DNA from: Rhizophlyctis rosea
Taxonomy: Eukaryota > Chytridiomycota > Chytridiomycetes > Rhizophlyctidales > Rhizophlyctidaceae
Direction: 5' to 3'
Length of the DNA stretch: 64,000 nucleotides
Assembly (NCBI GenBank): GCA_027596075.1
Contig: JADGJC010000188.1
Location: 16,180-80,179 of the forward strand
Positions 1 to 11,339 of this stretch are shown one piece after another. Position numbers and translations under genes: made by a program. Each line of letters opens with the position of its first letter. Within the stretch, counting starts at the first letter, position 1. Under the pieces are notes generated by a model, which worked only from the letters and a program-made list of their open reading frames with translations, made no database searches and had not been told where the DNA came from.

Positions 1-1153
1 CAAAACCCGACCAAATCCCCTTGCGACTATCCGTGTGGCACACTTCTTCCAACTTCTCTTTGTATAGTCCGGCGAACCGCTTTTGGAATGTAAATGCATA
101 CACAGTGCGGATGCCCGCTAACGCTTGCTCAGCTACAGTCGTAGCTTGTGCAAATTGGTCTCCGCTGCGTTGGGTGGTGATGGCTTCAATTCGCACGATG
201 AAGTAGCCTGCGCCTATCAGAAGGGGCATCAGGGCGAGGCTATGCGCAGTATTTAAGCAGTGAGCTCCCCGAATGACTAATGCGTACGAATGCGTTGCTG
301 GTTGTGGTACCTACTTACACCACCAGGGTGAGCTTCCAAGTATGATAGAATGCGATTCCCAAACTGGTGACGAGGGCCATGATTGCGGATAGCAAAGCTC
401 CAGTGTTTTCACCGAGGCCGTTCTTCACTCGCGCGATGTCGCTTGTCAGGCGAGTGATGGGTGATTCGTCTTGGTTCTGGGAAATATGAGGTTATCGATT
501 GGGGTATAAAGTGGCGCCCAAGAGTGGAATAGGTCCATACCGTATCAAACCATGTCATGTCTTGATTCAAGGTTCGCTCCAAATACAACAGGCTGATTCT
601 CTATCATGATGCTCAGTTAGAATCTCCTCGCGGCAGCAGGTGAAGGGAGGACGATGACACACCTTAGCCTGTCGTTCAGCCGTCAACACCCATAAAGATC
701 TGCTGATGTACGTGACCACGAACGTTATGGCCGCCAGGGAAGCAAAAGCTTTCGCACAATAACCCAACACTGTACTCGCTGACTCCTTCGACTTGAACAC
801 TTGGCCGAACAACGCCACCGATACGGGATTGACAAGACCTTTACACAAACTGGCAAAGACTGCCAGGCTGCAGCAAGATGATGTCATTCGTAAACGCGTC
901 AATATGATTTTGAAGTCCAATATTGTAATGGCGCCACATACATCAACATGCATACATCATTTCTGTCAGCGTATCGCCATAATCCAAAAAGCGAGACCGC
1001 AGCGGGAGCACGCCGTTTGTGCTCTAAAAGTGGAGGAGCTTCTTCGTCACCAATGGGGTCAACATCATTGACTTCGTTCACCGTTTCAGGAGCTGGGTAG
1101 ATTTTAGACGTAGGCATATCCAGTGTGTAGTCGATGATTGCTGGATCTTCCAT
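1..1153 (-). CDS. ABCB/MDR-type ABC transporter, N-terminal part (runs off left edge)
   Basis: Predicted exons (reverse strand): 942-1153, 663-867, 541-600, 319-476 and 1-239; all phases close, giving about 291 residues of the N-terminal half. The start is the ATG at 1153 (MEDPAIIDY). The protein shows the ABCB signature around LFGLWRYADRNDV, the first membrane pair (GLVNPVSVALFGQVF), the TAERQAK loop continuing after an intron into RISLLYLERTLNQDMTWFD, then the SDIARVKNGLGEN helix and a further membrane pair ending in LAGIRTVYAFTFQKRF. Established knowledge: this is the ABC transmembrane domain type 1 of full-size lipid or multidrug exporters; an NBD-TMD-NBD should follow outside the window. 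Introns are 62-79 bp, with good donors (GTATGT, GTAAGT). The substrate cannot be inferred. The alternative upstream TTG start is not needed. Confidence 0.9.
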
Positions 1154-3024
1154 GGTTAGGAGTTGAACGACGGTGAAGGTAAGGAACGTCAAGCTCCAGA
1201 GTCTGGGTCTAACTAAGGCTTTTATCTACCCGGCATTGCACGCGTGCATTCTTCATATGGTCCTTGTTTGTTTTCGGATCCGGAGGGAAATAAGGGTTCG
1301 TGATCGGAGGATGCAGTCCAGATGTAACGGACTTTCGCACGTGTCGGAGCCGCCCAACACAAAATATGTTTTCCACATTGCACGCAAGGACTCTGATCAA
1401 ACCTTCGTATTGATTAGGGCGTCCCTTTGTGCGTGTGAATGCCCAATCTCCATTCTCCGAGAGGAATGATTCTAACCTTCCATACGGAGCTGTGCCATCA
1501 ATAGGATTTGAGGACCCGTGGCTCAGCCAGGACAGTGCCACCAAGAGGCTGTTCAAGAAGAAAGAATCGCGATCAATTTAGCGGCATTAAACACCGATGA
1601 ACCACAATCAACCTTGAGGATACAGTAATGATGGGTCTGAGAATACCAACTGATCGTCATCTGATTGATTAATCCTCTTGTTGAATGCAGATCGCCAAAA
1701 AGAGAAAGAAGGCTGTGGAACTTGTGGAGCACGGAGCAATGCCTTTTCCAAAAGGTGGACTGAAATGCATGCACATTAAACCACTCACGCCTGTGGGATC
1801 TTTTATATCGAATGTCCAAGTGCGTTCATCAAGTTTTCAATTCGGGTATGTTGCTTCAGTGGACTTTGCCACACAATGAACAAAACATGAGTAATATGTG
1901 CCCATTTGCCAAATATACTTCCATAGCATTAAAACATTGCAAGAGGTTGTTCATCGTGGGATGAGATTGAGGAAGAGCAGCAAGCAGCACGGCAATCCCT
2001 TGATCGTGTGCGGAATGGGCAAGGGTTACATTCAATGCACGTCTGAGAGGACAAAAAGGATTAGACCTCAAATCCCATGGAACAAAGGCTGCAAGGTGGC
2101 CTTGGCCTACAACAATTTCCCTTCACAACCTTTTGGTCGATGAGACACCACCATCGCAGAACAGAGCTCAAAACCTTGCAGTCAAAACGAGGGCAATTGA
2201 GGGTAGAGGCTCACCAAGGCGGCATGAAACTCTGGGAGTCAGTGGCGGCAGTTCGAACCCTCCCTCCTCGGCGCGCTTGAAACATGTGCGTCAATGTCCT
2301 TTCCTCCTTTAATTTCCATTCAATCGTAAAGACCATGACCAGTATTGCGTATCCGTCTGTCCTAGTTGCCAGCTGCACACCTCCGGTTCGGCTTTCCCCA
2401 AGTCTGTCAACATTCACTCGACATCGGCAAGTGTTGATCAATATCACAAGGAATGCAGTCCATTCCTTTGAGTTCAAGTCGGTTCAGATTGATGGCCCTT
2501 GACTCGAGTAGGAGTATGGCCGTGATGCTCCATCCATCACTTTTTTCAGCAAGTTCTGGTGTAAGGCACGAACACCCAAAACCCAAGCACTTGAAACGAT
2601 ACACCGACAAAAACATACGCGAGTGTCCCGGCTTGTCTCATAAGCTGTTCCATTGCTTCCTGTGCAAATCGTTGGCGCTCGATGGAGAAGATATCCATTT
2701 TTCCCTGTTTCTTGATCGAAATCAAACTGTGCAAGCTCTCACACACGCCAACATCGAACACTCAGCCCCAATTACGGGCATGCCCATTGGTGTTGCACAA
2801 TCTCGCGCGGCAGCACAAAAACAAAATTGAAGCATATTGGATCGTTATGGTGGCAGTGATGAGTCACCGATGAATGCCACTGCACAGCAGGAGGTATTTC
2901 GGTGCGATGACACCCGCAAGAAGACATGCTATTTACGTATTAATCCTAATCCAAAAACTACATACAACCTATATAAAACATATGTACAGAGAACGCCCTA
3001 CGTTTATCCCAACAACCCAACTCA
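1154..3024. other. gene-poor tract upstream of the ABC transporter
   Basis: No gene could be assembled here. On the minus strand there are coding-like pieces: 1390-1570 has a hydrophobic leader-like start followed by a run with GRPNQYEG, and 2546-2700 has a hydrophobic helix (AYVFVGVSFQVLGFWVF) preceded by a charged stretch. These could be exons of an unrecognised or decayed multi-exon membrane or secreted gene, but splice joins were ambiguous. I see no RNA gene or repeat. Confidence 0.3.
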
Positions 3025-5296
3025 TTAACCACGCAGCCACCAAGAAACACTACCACCCAAGCTCCTCCCCCTCCCCACGCCGTCCCCCCACAACCCACGG
3101 CCGCGCCGCCCGCGGCGCCGCGGGGCCCGCGGCCGCGGGGCGGGCGGGCGGCGCCCGGCGGGGCCGCGCCCGGAGCGGGGGGAGAAGGAGNNNNNNNNNN
3201 CCCCTGCCCCTCCTCCTCCCACACCACCCCTCCCACCCCTCCCCACCCCCTCCATAGCCCTCTCCACATACCCCGCCCCAAACCAATAAGCAACCCCAGC
3301 AGCGACGATCCAGAAGAGAGTCCAAAGTGATATGGTTGCATATTCGGCGTGGTGAGCGATGATTGCGCTGCCGGCAACGGCACCCGCATACAAACACCTA
3401 TAAAGCCCAAACGCCGCCGCCGTCTCTCCACCAGGACTATAACTCTGACTCAACGCAAAATTAATCACATTCGTCGCTATACAATCCAACATCCCTCCCA
3501 ACCCCCCAGCAATGACAAGCGGAACGACACTCTCCACCCCCGCGGCGCGACAAACCGCCAAAAGAAAATGTTCAAAACACCCTACGAGGACGGTACCGAT
3601 GATTAAGGGACGGTATCCGTACCGGTCGAAAATGCGGCCGTTGATGAGGGCGAAGAGACAATTTATGGAGCCGTAGGAGAGGAAGACCATGCTTACGCGG
3701 GTGGAGCGTTCTGTTCCTTCTCCCGGTAAAAGTGACGGAATAGTGCCGTACGCAAACGACCCCGCCGAACCCTGATGCAAAATATACGGTACCAATACTA
3801 GCGTTTCCCACCGAGCTGCCACAGAAACCATGCCTTTTAATTCCTCCCACAGTGACGGTGCCGCGACTTCCGGTTGCAAAGAAGGCGAAAGGGGCGGATC
3901 TAGACCGTCGTCGGAGTAGTCGTCTTCGTCGGTTGCGGGGGGTGGTGGGACGTCGTTGGATGTCATTGGGTCGGCGAAGGCGAGGATGAGGGATCCGGCG
4001 GCTGCGATGAGGGTCATTAGGCGGATGACGAGGGATGTGCCGCCGTTGCGGAGGAGGATGATTAGGGCGATGATGTTGCCGAGGACGCCGTTGACGTTTG
4101 CTATGGAGAAGAAGAGGCCGGTGAAGTAGCCTGGTGGTTCGCGGGATGGGTGCAAGGTTATGCGATAGGTATCGGGATTGTGTTGCGCAAGCCACTCAAA
4201 ACGATTGATGGTGTAAGCGCATACCTGTGAGATGTCCTCCAGCCTTCTTACTAACTCGACTCATCCAAACACCTTGGTTGATCCAAAGGCAGCCCATCCC
4301 AAATCCCACCATCATTGAGCAAATGATCAATAAAGGGGCCTGTAAAGTGCCATTAGTAACGCGTCCTTCCAATGTAAATAAACAAACCCAGTCAACCCAC
4401 CAATCCAGACCCTAGTGCAGCGATGAACGTTACGATAGTAACAGATCCACCCACCATCCCCCACTTTGCTCCAACTTTCCTTCCCACACGCGGAGCGGCG
4501 AGCGATCCAAAGGCGAACGACGCGTAGTTGGCGGACATGGCGTATAATCCGATGTCAGGAAAGAGTGTTGTCAAGAAAGCTTGTCCGACGTTGCTGTTGT
4601 GTCATGTGGAAATGTGGTGTGAGTTGAAGTAGACACATCATCCAAGTGAAGAGCATATACACCCGACCCTCCACCTCCAACCAGGTTCCGCATCACACAC
4701 AGCCAACCAACTCCCCCTTTCCTGCCAGCATACTGTGCGCTTCGCGCATTTGTGCCAGCTTTGCTGGCGATCCGTTCGCTGAAGCTCACTCACTGAGATT
4801 CGAATTTACGAAAAAGGATGTGCGCTGCGCGCACTTGTGCCAGCTTCGCTGGCAATCGGTTCGCTGTCGCTCACACACCACAAAAACAAAATCAAACTTA
4901 CAAAGCAGTGAAGATCAAAGCGAATCCACAACCGAGCCAACAAGTCTTTACGGACAACCTCCATACGGCCTTTCTGGCCATATCCAAACGTTCCTGTTCT
5001 GCTTCGTCTATTGGCACGCCTCCACCCATATCACCACTACCGAGACCACCAACATAAAGCCCCTCCTCTATCCGGTCGTCATCCTCGTCGTCGTTTGGCA
5101 GTAGTTCAAGTACTGGTCCCTTTCGCGTGGGATACCTAACCAATGACAAACCGAGCTCTGCAAGTGTTGGCGGGTTGAGGAGTGCGGCTGAATAGGGAGG
5201 AGGAGTAGTTTGTTGTTGTGAGGTTGTTGTTGTTGGTACTTCTTCTTGGGCTGTGCCTGCGAACGGCCCAAGGGCCACTACGCTTGTTGGGTGCAT
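3025..5296 (-). CDS. UNC93-like major facilitator superfamily transporter
   Basis: Predicted exons: 4902-5296, 4401-4593, 4225-4339 and 3025-4130, about 602 residues from the ATG at 5296. The joined protein reads across intron 1 as FALIFTAFNVGQAF and then TLFPDIGLYAMSANYASFAFG, the classic first and second membrane helices of the UNC93/DUF895 MFS group, followed by GMGCLWINQGVWMS, a long acidic cytoplasmic loop (DEDDYSDDGLD), and the second six-helix half. The N-terminal cytoplasmic tail has a PPPY motif, a possible Nedd4/Rsp5 docking site. Intron 1 is unusually long (308 bp) and holds two copies of a hairpin repeat. The third junction is uncertain: a 61-bp alternative intron ending near 4188 is also possible. 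The C-terminus crosses a 10-N gap, so residues after about position 340 of the last exon are unreliable. Confidence 0.82.
3101..3200. other. assembly gap (10 N) with extreme GC flank
   Basis: Positions 3191-3200 are N. The preceding 90 bases are almost pure G and C, including many CCGCGG-type words, unlike anything else in the window. This looks like a sequencing or assembly problem inside the 3' end of the UNC93-like gene rather than real composition, but a genuine GC-rich low-complexity tail cannot be excluded. Confidence 0.9.
4734..4874 (-). repeat. two copies of a 56-bp GC-rich mini-hairpin repeat inside intron 1
   Basis: Copies at 4734-4789 and 4819-4874 align over 56 bp with only a handful of differences. 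Each contains short perfect stems: a GTGCGC/GCGCAC-type hairpin, then GCCAGC-TTC-GCTGGC, then a GAGC/GCTC-type end. Read in the sense of the host transcript the unit begins GTGAGCG and ends near GCGCACA. A related unit lies in the long intron at 41794-42170. Confidence 0.85.
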
Positions 5297-5840
5297 TTTT
5301 TGTGTGAGCGGACAGTACGCCTGGGCTGGGTGGAGTGGTGGGTAGTGAGGTTGAAATAGTGTGACCTGCTTTGACTAGTGCGAGCCTTTGGCTGTGACCA
5401 GTCTCAGCAAGTGTATTGTATTAATACAGTTTAGGTATGACCAGGGTATTGTTAGTTGTGATCATCTATCGGATCGAGTCGGGGGTGTGAGAAGATTGGG
5501 ATGGAGCAGCGAAACGTGAGTGCTGTATTTGAGACGGCAAGTCTCTGTGGGGCCTGGCACCAGGCCTTGGCACCAGCCACAAGGGGCCAAGCCGATGACG
5601 GCATTCACCAAATTCACACCAAATTCACCAGTTTCACTGGCAGAAGGTTTTGCTTTTTGTTCCATCAATATGCAAATGTCAAACTGGAGCACCGTTCAAT
5701 AAAATCGTCCTATGCTTTACCGAACTCCCTACTTACGTAGAAGTCACATTTACGAGCGCGGTCCACTTTCTCACGACTATTGCCTACTTTGCCCGCCGTA
5801 ACGAGCTTTGACCACTGCCTGCCAAGATTGCAAATTTAGT
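5297..5840. other. intergenic, nothing recognised
   Basis: Region between the divergently placed UNC93-like gene and the broken WW-repeat gene. It contains short open frames only, with no coding-like continuity, and an imperfect GGCCTGGCACC repeat near 5550-5570. Confidence 0.4.
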
Positions 5841-6549
5841 ATGCTTCTCCTACCCCTCGAAATCGTGACGGAATGCCTCCTGTACATCTCCCCAACAACC
5901 CGCTTTTCATCTAGGCGTCATCCTTGCCGTAGCATATAAGTAAATATCCCGACCTCCGAGATGCCGTCATTCCACTCCTATTCAACACCTCAATGGACGC
6001 GGCCTCCCGTAAAGGCCAAATCGAGCTCCTTATCTGGTGGCTAACGTGGCACCGAAAAAACCCGACACACCGCACCCTTGACCACCTCTATATAGACAAC
6101 TCCATGGACAATGTCAGCGAAGAAGGACACGTTCGTGCCCTACAGTGGTGGAAAGACTCCGGACTACCCCTGAAATACTCAACCAAAGCCGTCAACAAGG
6201 CCTCCCGCTACGGGCATACCGCGCCGTCCTCCAATGGTGGAAGGACTCTGGTCTGGAAATGAAGTACACCATCATTGCAATGGACCGCGCAGCTTCACCC
6301 GCAGTCCTTTCCTGGTGGTTGGAAAGTGGTTTGCCTCTGCATTACACTAAATGGGCCATGAGACGGGCCTCTGCCGAGGGTCGTATTGATTTGCTGGACT
6401 AGTGGAAGAATAGTGGGCTGGAATTGAAGCTGCATCCTGCTGCCATTGGCCTAGCCCATTGGAACAACAGACTCGAGGTCAGCAAGTGGTGGAGAAGGAG
6501 CGGGCTGGTGGATGTGGACCAATTGGTGGTGGAGACTCCAGATACATGA
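5841..6549 (+). pseudogene. broken WW-type ankyrin-like repeat gene
   Basis: A relative of the intact gene at 11340-13073. From the ATG at 5841 it opens with an F-box-like LPLEIVTECLL segment. After a frame break near 5935 (possibly an intron with a GTAAAT donor) repeats follow: LLIWWL, ALQWWKDSGLPLKYS, AVLQWWKDSGLEMKYT, VLSWWLESGLPLHYT, then KWWRRSGL. Two lesions are visible. A two-base excess near 6222 shifts frame between the RYGHT and AVLQWW segments. At about 6402 the second codon of the expected double tryptophan is TAG (LLD-stop-WK), a one-base change from TGG. The reading frame is otherwise open to the TGA at 6547-6549. Either a decayed paralogue or an annotation-breaking allele; the repeat family function is unknown. 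Confidence 0.8.
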
Positions 6550-6574
6550 AAGTGCTCAATCGGGCACAACGGCA

Positions 6575-6757
6575 CGGTCAGGAGCATATGGGAATGCGGG
6601 TGATTTTGTAGAAGTTGAGGAGTAGAGGTTTCGCTGGTACTGTGGGCATGACGGGCGGTCAGCAGCCTATGGGAACCGGGATAATTATGTAGAAGTTTAG
6701 GTGTAGAGGTCTCGCTGGTGGTGTGGGGATGACAGACGGTCAGCAGCGTGGGCCACA
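6575..6757. repeat. 81-bp tandem duplication
   Basis: Units 6575-6655 and 6656-6736 are 81 bp each and about 85% identical, and a third copy begins at 6737 and is lost within about 20 bp. It starts 25 bp after the stop of the broken WW-repeat gene, so it may have been part of its 3' region. Confidence 0.85.
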
Positions 6758-8649
6758 TGGTATCAATAGATTAGATCTTTGGGCTATTCCTTCATTGGCA
6801 AGTTGTGTGTTGTTAGCTTGCACTCAGTGACGGAATGGGCCGGCCAAATGCAATGTGGTGAGATGGGAATATTCCTGCTTATCGTGATAGAAGATAACTA
6901 GGGCTATGCTTGAGCGAGTTGCTTTCAAAAATCAAACAACACTGGTAGAGGTACAGACTTTGTAAGGTAAAGTTTTACATATTTTTCAGCGGTCCCAGCG
7001 CAGTGGCCCTTGACACCGAAAATCGGAGTCACCACATGAAACCCACCAAATCTGATCCTTTCCTTCTTTTTTTCCGAGAATGGCCATTGCCAAGTTCGCA
7101 AATACACTACATACACATGGCCTTGGCGCCTATTACATCATGATGCATGTCTCCTCGGCCCGATTTGCTTTCAAAGTCTCAGATAAAAGCAAAGGGCGTT
7201 CGTTTGCAAGAGACCCACTCATTGGAATGCTCGCAGATGCCCAGTGTTGGAAGAGCACTCATACTCATCGAGGAATGCCACGTAGCCCGATTTTTTTTGC
7301 ATGAGTAATGGTTATATGGACTATCGCTCACCCATCAATTTGGTGTTCACTGTCCCCCGATGCTTTTCAGTCCTTCCCTCCGACGCTCCGACACATCTAC
7401 CTGCTCGAGACGCTCGACAGCAAAAAAATCCTGCCGTCATGAGCCTGAAGTGACCTTGATTCCTTTTTGTGACGGTATCACTTTTGATTAATGGTTGAGC
7501 AACATACATGCTGCGTTAATGCCGATGGTATCCGATTTCGGCTTGAGAGCAGAAAAGGCAATACGAAAACTAACATTCCATATGGATGATGACAAGGTGG
7601 ACACCAACCCTGGATCACGCTGTTTCCATTCTTGTGAATAAGAGAGTTGTACAAACGCTCTCGGCATGTCATAGGGCTGTGTTTGACCTGGAACATCACA
7701 TTCGAAACCCCGGCCAACAAGAGGCAGAGCATAAAACTTGCTCGCATTTCAAGTTGCTCGCAATTCAAGTTGGAGGGGCGGCTCCGAGAATAGTATTGGG
7801 TGGACGATTCGTGTGTATTCGCATTGAATATCCAATCAAATCGGACGACGCTGCTTCTTTTTGCGTTTGCGGATGATCTTTGTTTGATTTTCGGTTATGT
7901 CTTGGTTGGTACATCAAAAGAGATGGCAAAAATGAAGCACCGCTTTCCAGGAGCTAGTAATAGCCCACCTGGAGCTTGAATTCCAGTGCAAGTACTGCAC
8001 CATAAAACATCATTCTCGCAGCTACTATAGAAATGCCTATCCCTTCAAGCCTTGCGAAAGAAGGTTCGAATGGAGTTTCAAGAGAAACCGAATTGCAAGG
8101 AACATCTCGATTCTAATGCACACTTTGTGAATACCGCATTTTGGATAAAAAAAGGGGCTTCGACGATATGGGACGCACTACGCTGGACATCTCATCCTTG
8201 GACAGTGCATGGTGTGCATGGTGTACTTGCTCAACAATGATTAATTGACGAAGAATCAGAGAACGCCGTGGGTGGCCCCAGGAGTATAAAGATATGGTTC
8301 GTCTGGAGGAGAACCACCACATTTGAACTATTCAGTATGGTTGATGAGTTTCGTCACAAAAAAAAGACATTCATTGGTTGCCCATGTATTTGAGGACTCG
8401 TCCGAGAGGATCAAGTTCCTTGTCAACTTGCAATCTCCCCCGGGACCACGCCGGATTCCCAACCGGCGCAGTCCGTTCTGAAAAGACGAGAGGAGTCATC
8501 CATCGCTTGCGAGATAACGCAGCTCAGAAAATCATCAATTCTACTCAGCGACATCATTGGTAGTATTTGGTGCTGTGGGAATCCGACGCGCTCAATTCCC
8601 TGACTTTTTGCACCAACTCGGAAAGGATGCAAACATCAGATGTCTCTCG
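6758..8649. other. gene-poor tract
   Basis: No gene assembled. One coding-like piece on the minus strand starts with an ATG at 7747 and has a typical signal peptide (LCLLLAGVSNVMF) followed by a short Cys-containing segment ending near 7612, possibly the first exon of an unrecognised secreted protein. The rest shows only short frames. Confidence 0.3.
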
Positions 8650-9345
8650 TTCAACAAGTAAGCTGCAGCATCTCGTGGAAATAGAGCTTCAAGTTCAGAA
8701 TGCAGATGTGTTGGATACGCCAGTCCAGAGTAGATTGGAAAGGAAGGCAATCAGGCGATAAGTTTGTTTCTCCATTCACTGAGATTGACAGCGCCTTCAC
8801 TCCATCACGGTGCGAAAAAGTTCTGCACAAAGAAAAAGAGATAACATTTATCAACACTCCCTCGAGGTTTTGGGCGGTGTGCCCAACATTTGAAGGTCGA
8901 GGTGCAAGGTATCCATTAAACTGTCAGTTCCAGGACTTCCGTCAGATCCGATTGAGGGGTAGAACTCGCCGATCCGCGACATGAACTCGCTGGTTTTCAG
9001 GTGATCCTCACCAGAAAAGAAGTCAGCAACGCCATGTGTTGCGGAGACTGAAAAGGACATTTTACAGCATGTCATAACGCCTGGTAAATCCATCCTTCGG
9101 ACCGGGGCACATCTCTGGAAAGCGAACGCGAAATTGCAAACAAACCAGCACCTTGCAGCAAAGGTCTAGTTCATCAGGAGGCCGCTGCACTGGAAAGAAC
9201 ATTTCATGAGAAAATAAACGAATGAATTCGTCAGCCAACCTTTCCGACGACTCCACTTCCTTGTCACACCATCTAACATGATCTTTAGTTACTAGATCGA
9301 TATTCTTCCCAATGAAGAAACCAAACAACGGAACGTTTTTCATTG
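8650..9345 (-). other. coding-like exon cluster, gene not recognised
   Basis: Three consecutive minus-strand open pieces look protein-like: 9343-9150 (with KEVESSERLADEFIRLF and VQRPPDELDLCCK), 9056-8870 (with GVADFFSGEDHLK and GEFYPSIGSDGSPG) and 8857-8655. Candidate splice acceptors (TTTTCAG near 9057, TTTGTGCAG near 8825) precede two of them. I could not close the phases or recognise a family. It may be a multi-exon orphan gene or a decayed one. Confidence 0.3.
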
Positions 9346-9847
9346 AGTTTCGATGTCGACTTGCGCCAGATCAAGGATGACCGTATTACAAATCATGATA
9401 TCATAAGTGAAACGCATTACTATGAACATACTTGTCCTGATTTGCCATGTCAGGAAGGCCGTCATGAGGTGCATAGGTACAAAGCCACTCGATGTTTTTT
9501 TTCAGGTCGATGCTGCGGAACGCGTCAATTTATCGGTGGAGCGATCAAGCTCTTGTGACGAGAATTTGGACCGTAGGGGCTTGGCCGGTAGATGGCCAAG
9601 AAAGGCATCGCACGTAACACGACTATGATTCTCCGAACCTCCGATACGTCAAAGTTGGAAAACGATGTTGCCCGCCCTTCGCTCCTTCAAGGGCAAGCAC
9701 CAAATGAAGCCTTGAGGCTCCTTTTGTGGAACGGCATCTGCGCAAACAATCCTGCCGTTGCAAGATCGTGAGGTTCATAAAAGATGCATCCATTTTCAAT
9801 CCCCGCTATTGCCAGTTCACCGAAACCCTCTGCACAACCCGTCGATC

Positions 9848-10951
9848 ATGCATCTCGCAAAAGCTCTCTTGACGGCAGCCGCCCTCATCGCACCCTTCGC
9901 GGCGGCGGCTCCCACAGCTCACAGCTTGTCCTCCTTCCACCATGTAGTCGCAATCGGCGATTCGCTCTCCGACAACGGAAACCTGTTTGCGCAAACGAAC
10001 GGCTCGTTCCCTCCGCCGTTGCTCTACTGGAACGGCCGTTTCTCCAATGGCCCTGTGTGGGTTGAATACTTCACCGAGGCGCTGGGCAAACGGGTTACGC
10101 TCCATGACTTTGCTTTCGGTGCTGCTACTGCGGATAATACAACTATGAGCGTGAGTTAGTGGAGCTCCCAGAGAGCCCGTGCACATTCTGACATTATGTC
10201 CCCATCCGATTCTCCTTGATTTTAGGCATACAACGGTCTGGTCCCTGTGCCAGGTATTCCGGGTGGTGCCCAACAAGTGGACGTGGTCGTCAAGAACAAA
10301 AAATTGACAAGAGATGCGCACAGAACTATCGTAACCTTCTGGATCGGCGCCAACAGTATGTTGCGTTCATCTTTTCATTCGCAACAACAACTCGCATCTA
10401 ACCACTTCCCGTGCATCAGACTACCTCAATGCCGCCCGCCTCAAGCAGACTCCAGACGTCCAAGGCGTAGCATTCACCAGTCTCACCCTCCTCCGCAAAC
10501 TCCGTGCGGCCGGTTTCGAAACTTACATCCTGCCGACACTCCCATCCCGAACCTTTGCCGCATACAACGTTGCCCTCAAGCAAGTCATTGCCGACTTCAA
10601 ATCTTCCTGTTGCAGCACTTGCACCATCGTCACTGTCGATCTGGATGCTGCTATGGCGACTCTGCCAGCTTTGGGGATCACCGAGTTCGCGCAGGGGTGT
10701 GTTAACACTACTGTTGTGCCGCCTACTAGATGTCCCAAGGATCAGGAGGGGAAGTATGCTATTTGGGATGGGATTCATCCTACTACCAAGGTGGGTGTTC
10801 TGCACAATCATAAACCAATTGTCTTCGTATGTGCGACCTTCCGTTGAGCAACTCTCGCTTTCGTCGCGAATAGGCCCACCAAGTATTGGCAGATGTCGCC
10901 TTGGCGGATTTGAAGACTGCTTTGAAGCAATCTAAAAAGCCGCATCATTGA
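9848..10951 (+). CDS. secreted GDSL/SGNH-family acylesterase
   Basis: Exons 9848-10150, 10226-10355, 10420-10790 and 10874-10951; phases close to 293 residues. The first 20 residues (LLTAAALIAPFAAAAP) are a signal peptide. Block I, VVAIGDSLSDNG, carries the nucleophile serine (Ser39); the block III glycine-asparagine pair lies at FWIGANN, split by intron 2; block V, WDGIHPT, supplies the catalytic Asp and His. Established knowledge: this is the phospholipase/lecithinase/haemolysin branch of SGNH hydrolases, usually secreted esterases or lipases. The start at 9848 is chosen because the upstream in-frame extension has no ATG and would bury the signal peptide. Introns are 64-83 bp. The substrate cannot be told from sequence. 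Confidence 0.92.
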
Positions 10952-11339
10952 TCGCGTTGATCGCGAGCGTTGTTTTGAAAGACTAGCACCTTCTTGTACC
11001 TGAGCTTTAGACTGTGCTGTGCACTATCAAGATCCAAAACTAGAAGTAATAGATAAATGTGATGAGGGTTGAACGAGCTGCCAGTCCGCTCTATGTCACC
11101 AAATTGGTTGATATTATCACCATGAGAAGTATGAGATATTTGATCCCACAATATGACGGTTGGAAACCACGAAACGCTTGTGAAGTTGTGCAATGTGAAC
11201 TGGCTCCGACATGTGACTGTGCATTGGTGGATGACACTTGTGCAACCATGGGCGAGTTCATGTCACATTTTCAATAAATAGACCCCTCATCTCATCATTG
11301 GCTGGCCTTCCTTTTTCACGAAACAGCGTAAAAATCACC
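10952..11339. other. intergenic, nothing recognised
   Basis: Spacer between the GDSL hydrolase and the WW-repeat gene, which run in the same direction; it should hold the terminator of the first and promoter of the second, but no clear motif stands out. Confidence 0.5.

Noticed and set aside
6399..6549. Possible reassignment of TAG to tryptophan in this organism
   Set aside because: Intact genes here use TAG as their real stop (chitin deacetylase, zinc-finger protein, serine-rich protein at 34743), so local lesions are the simpler reading.
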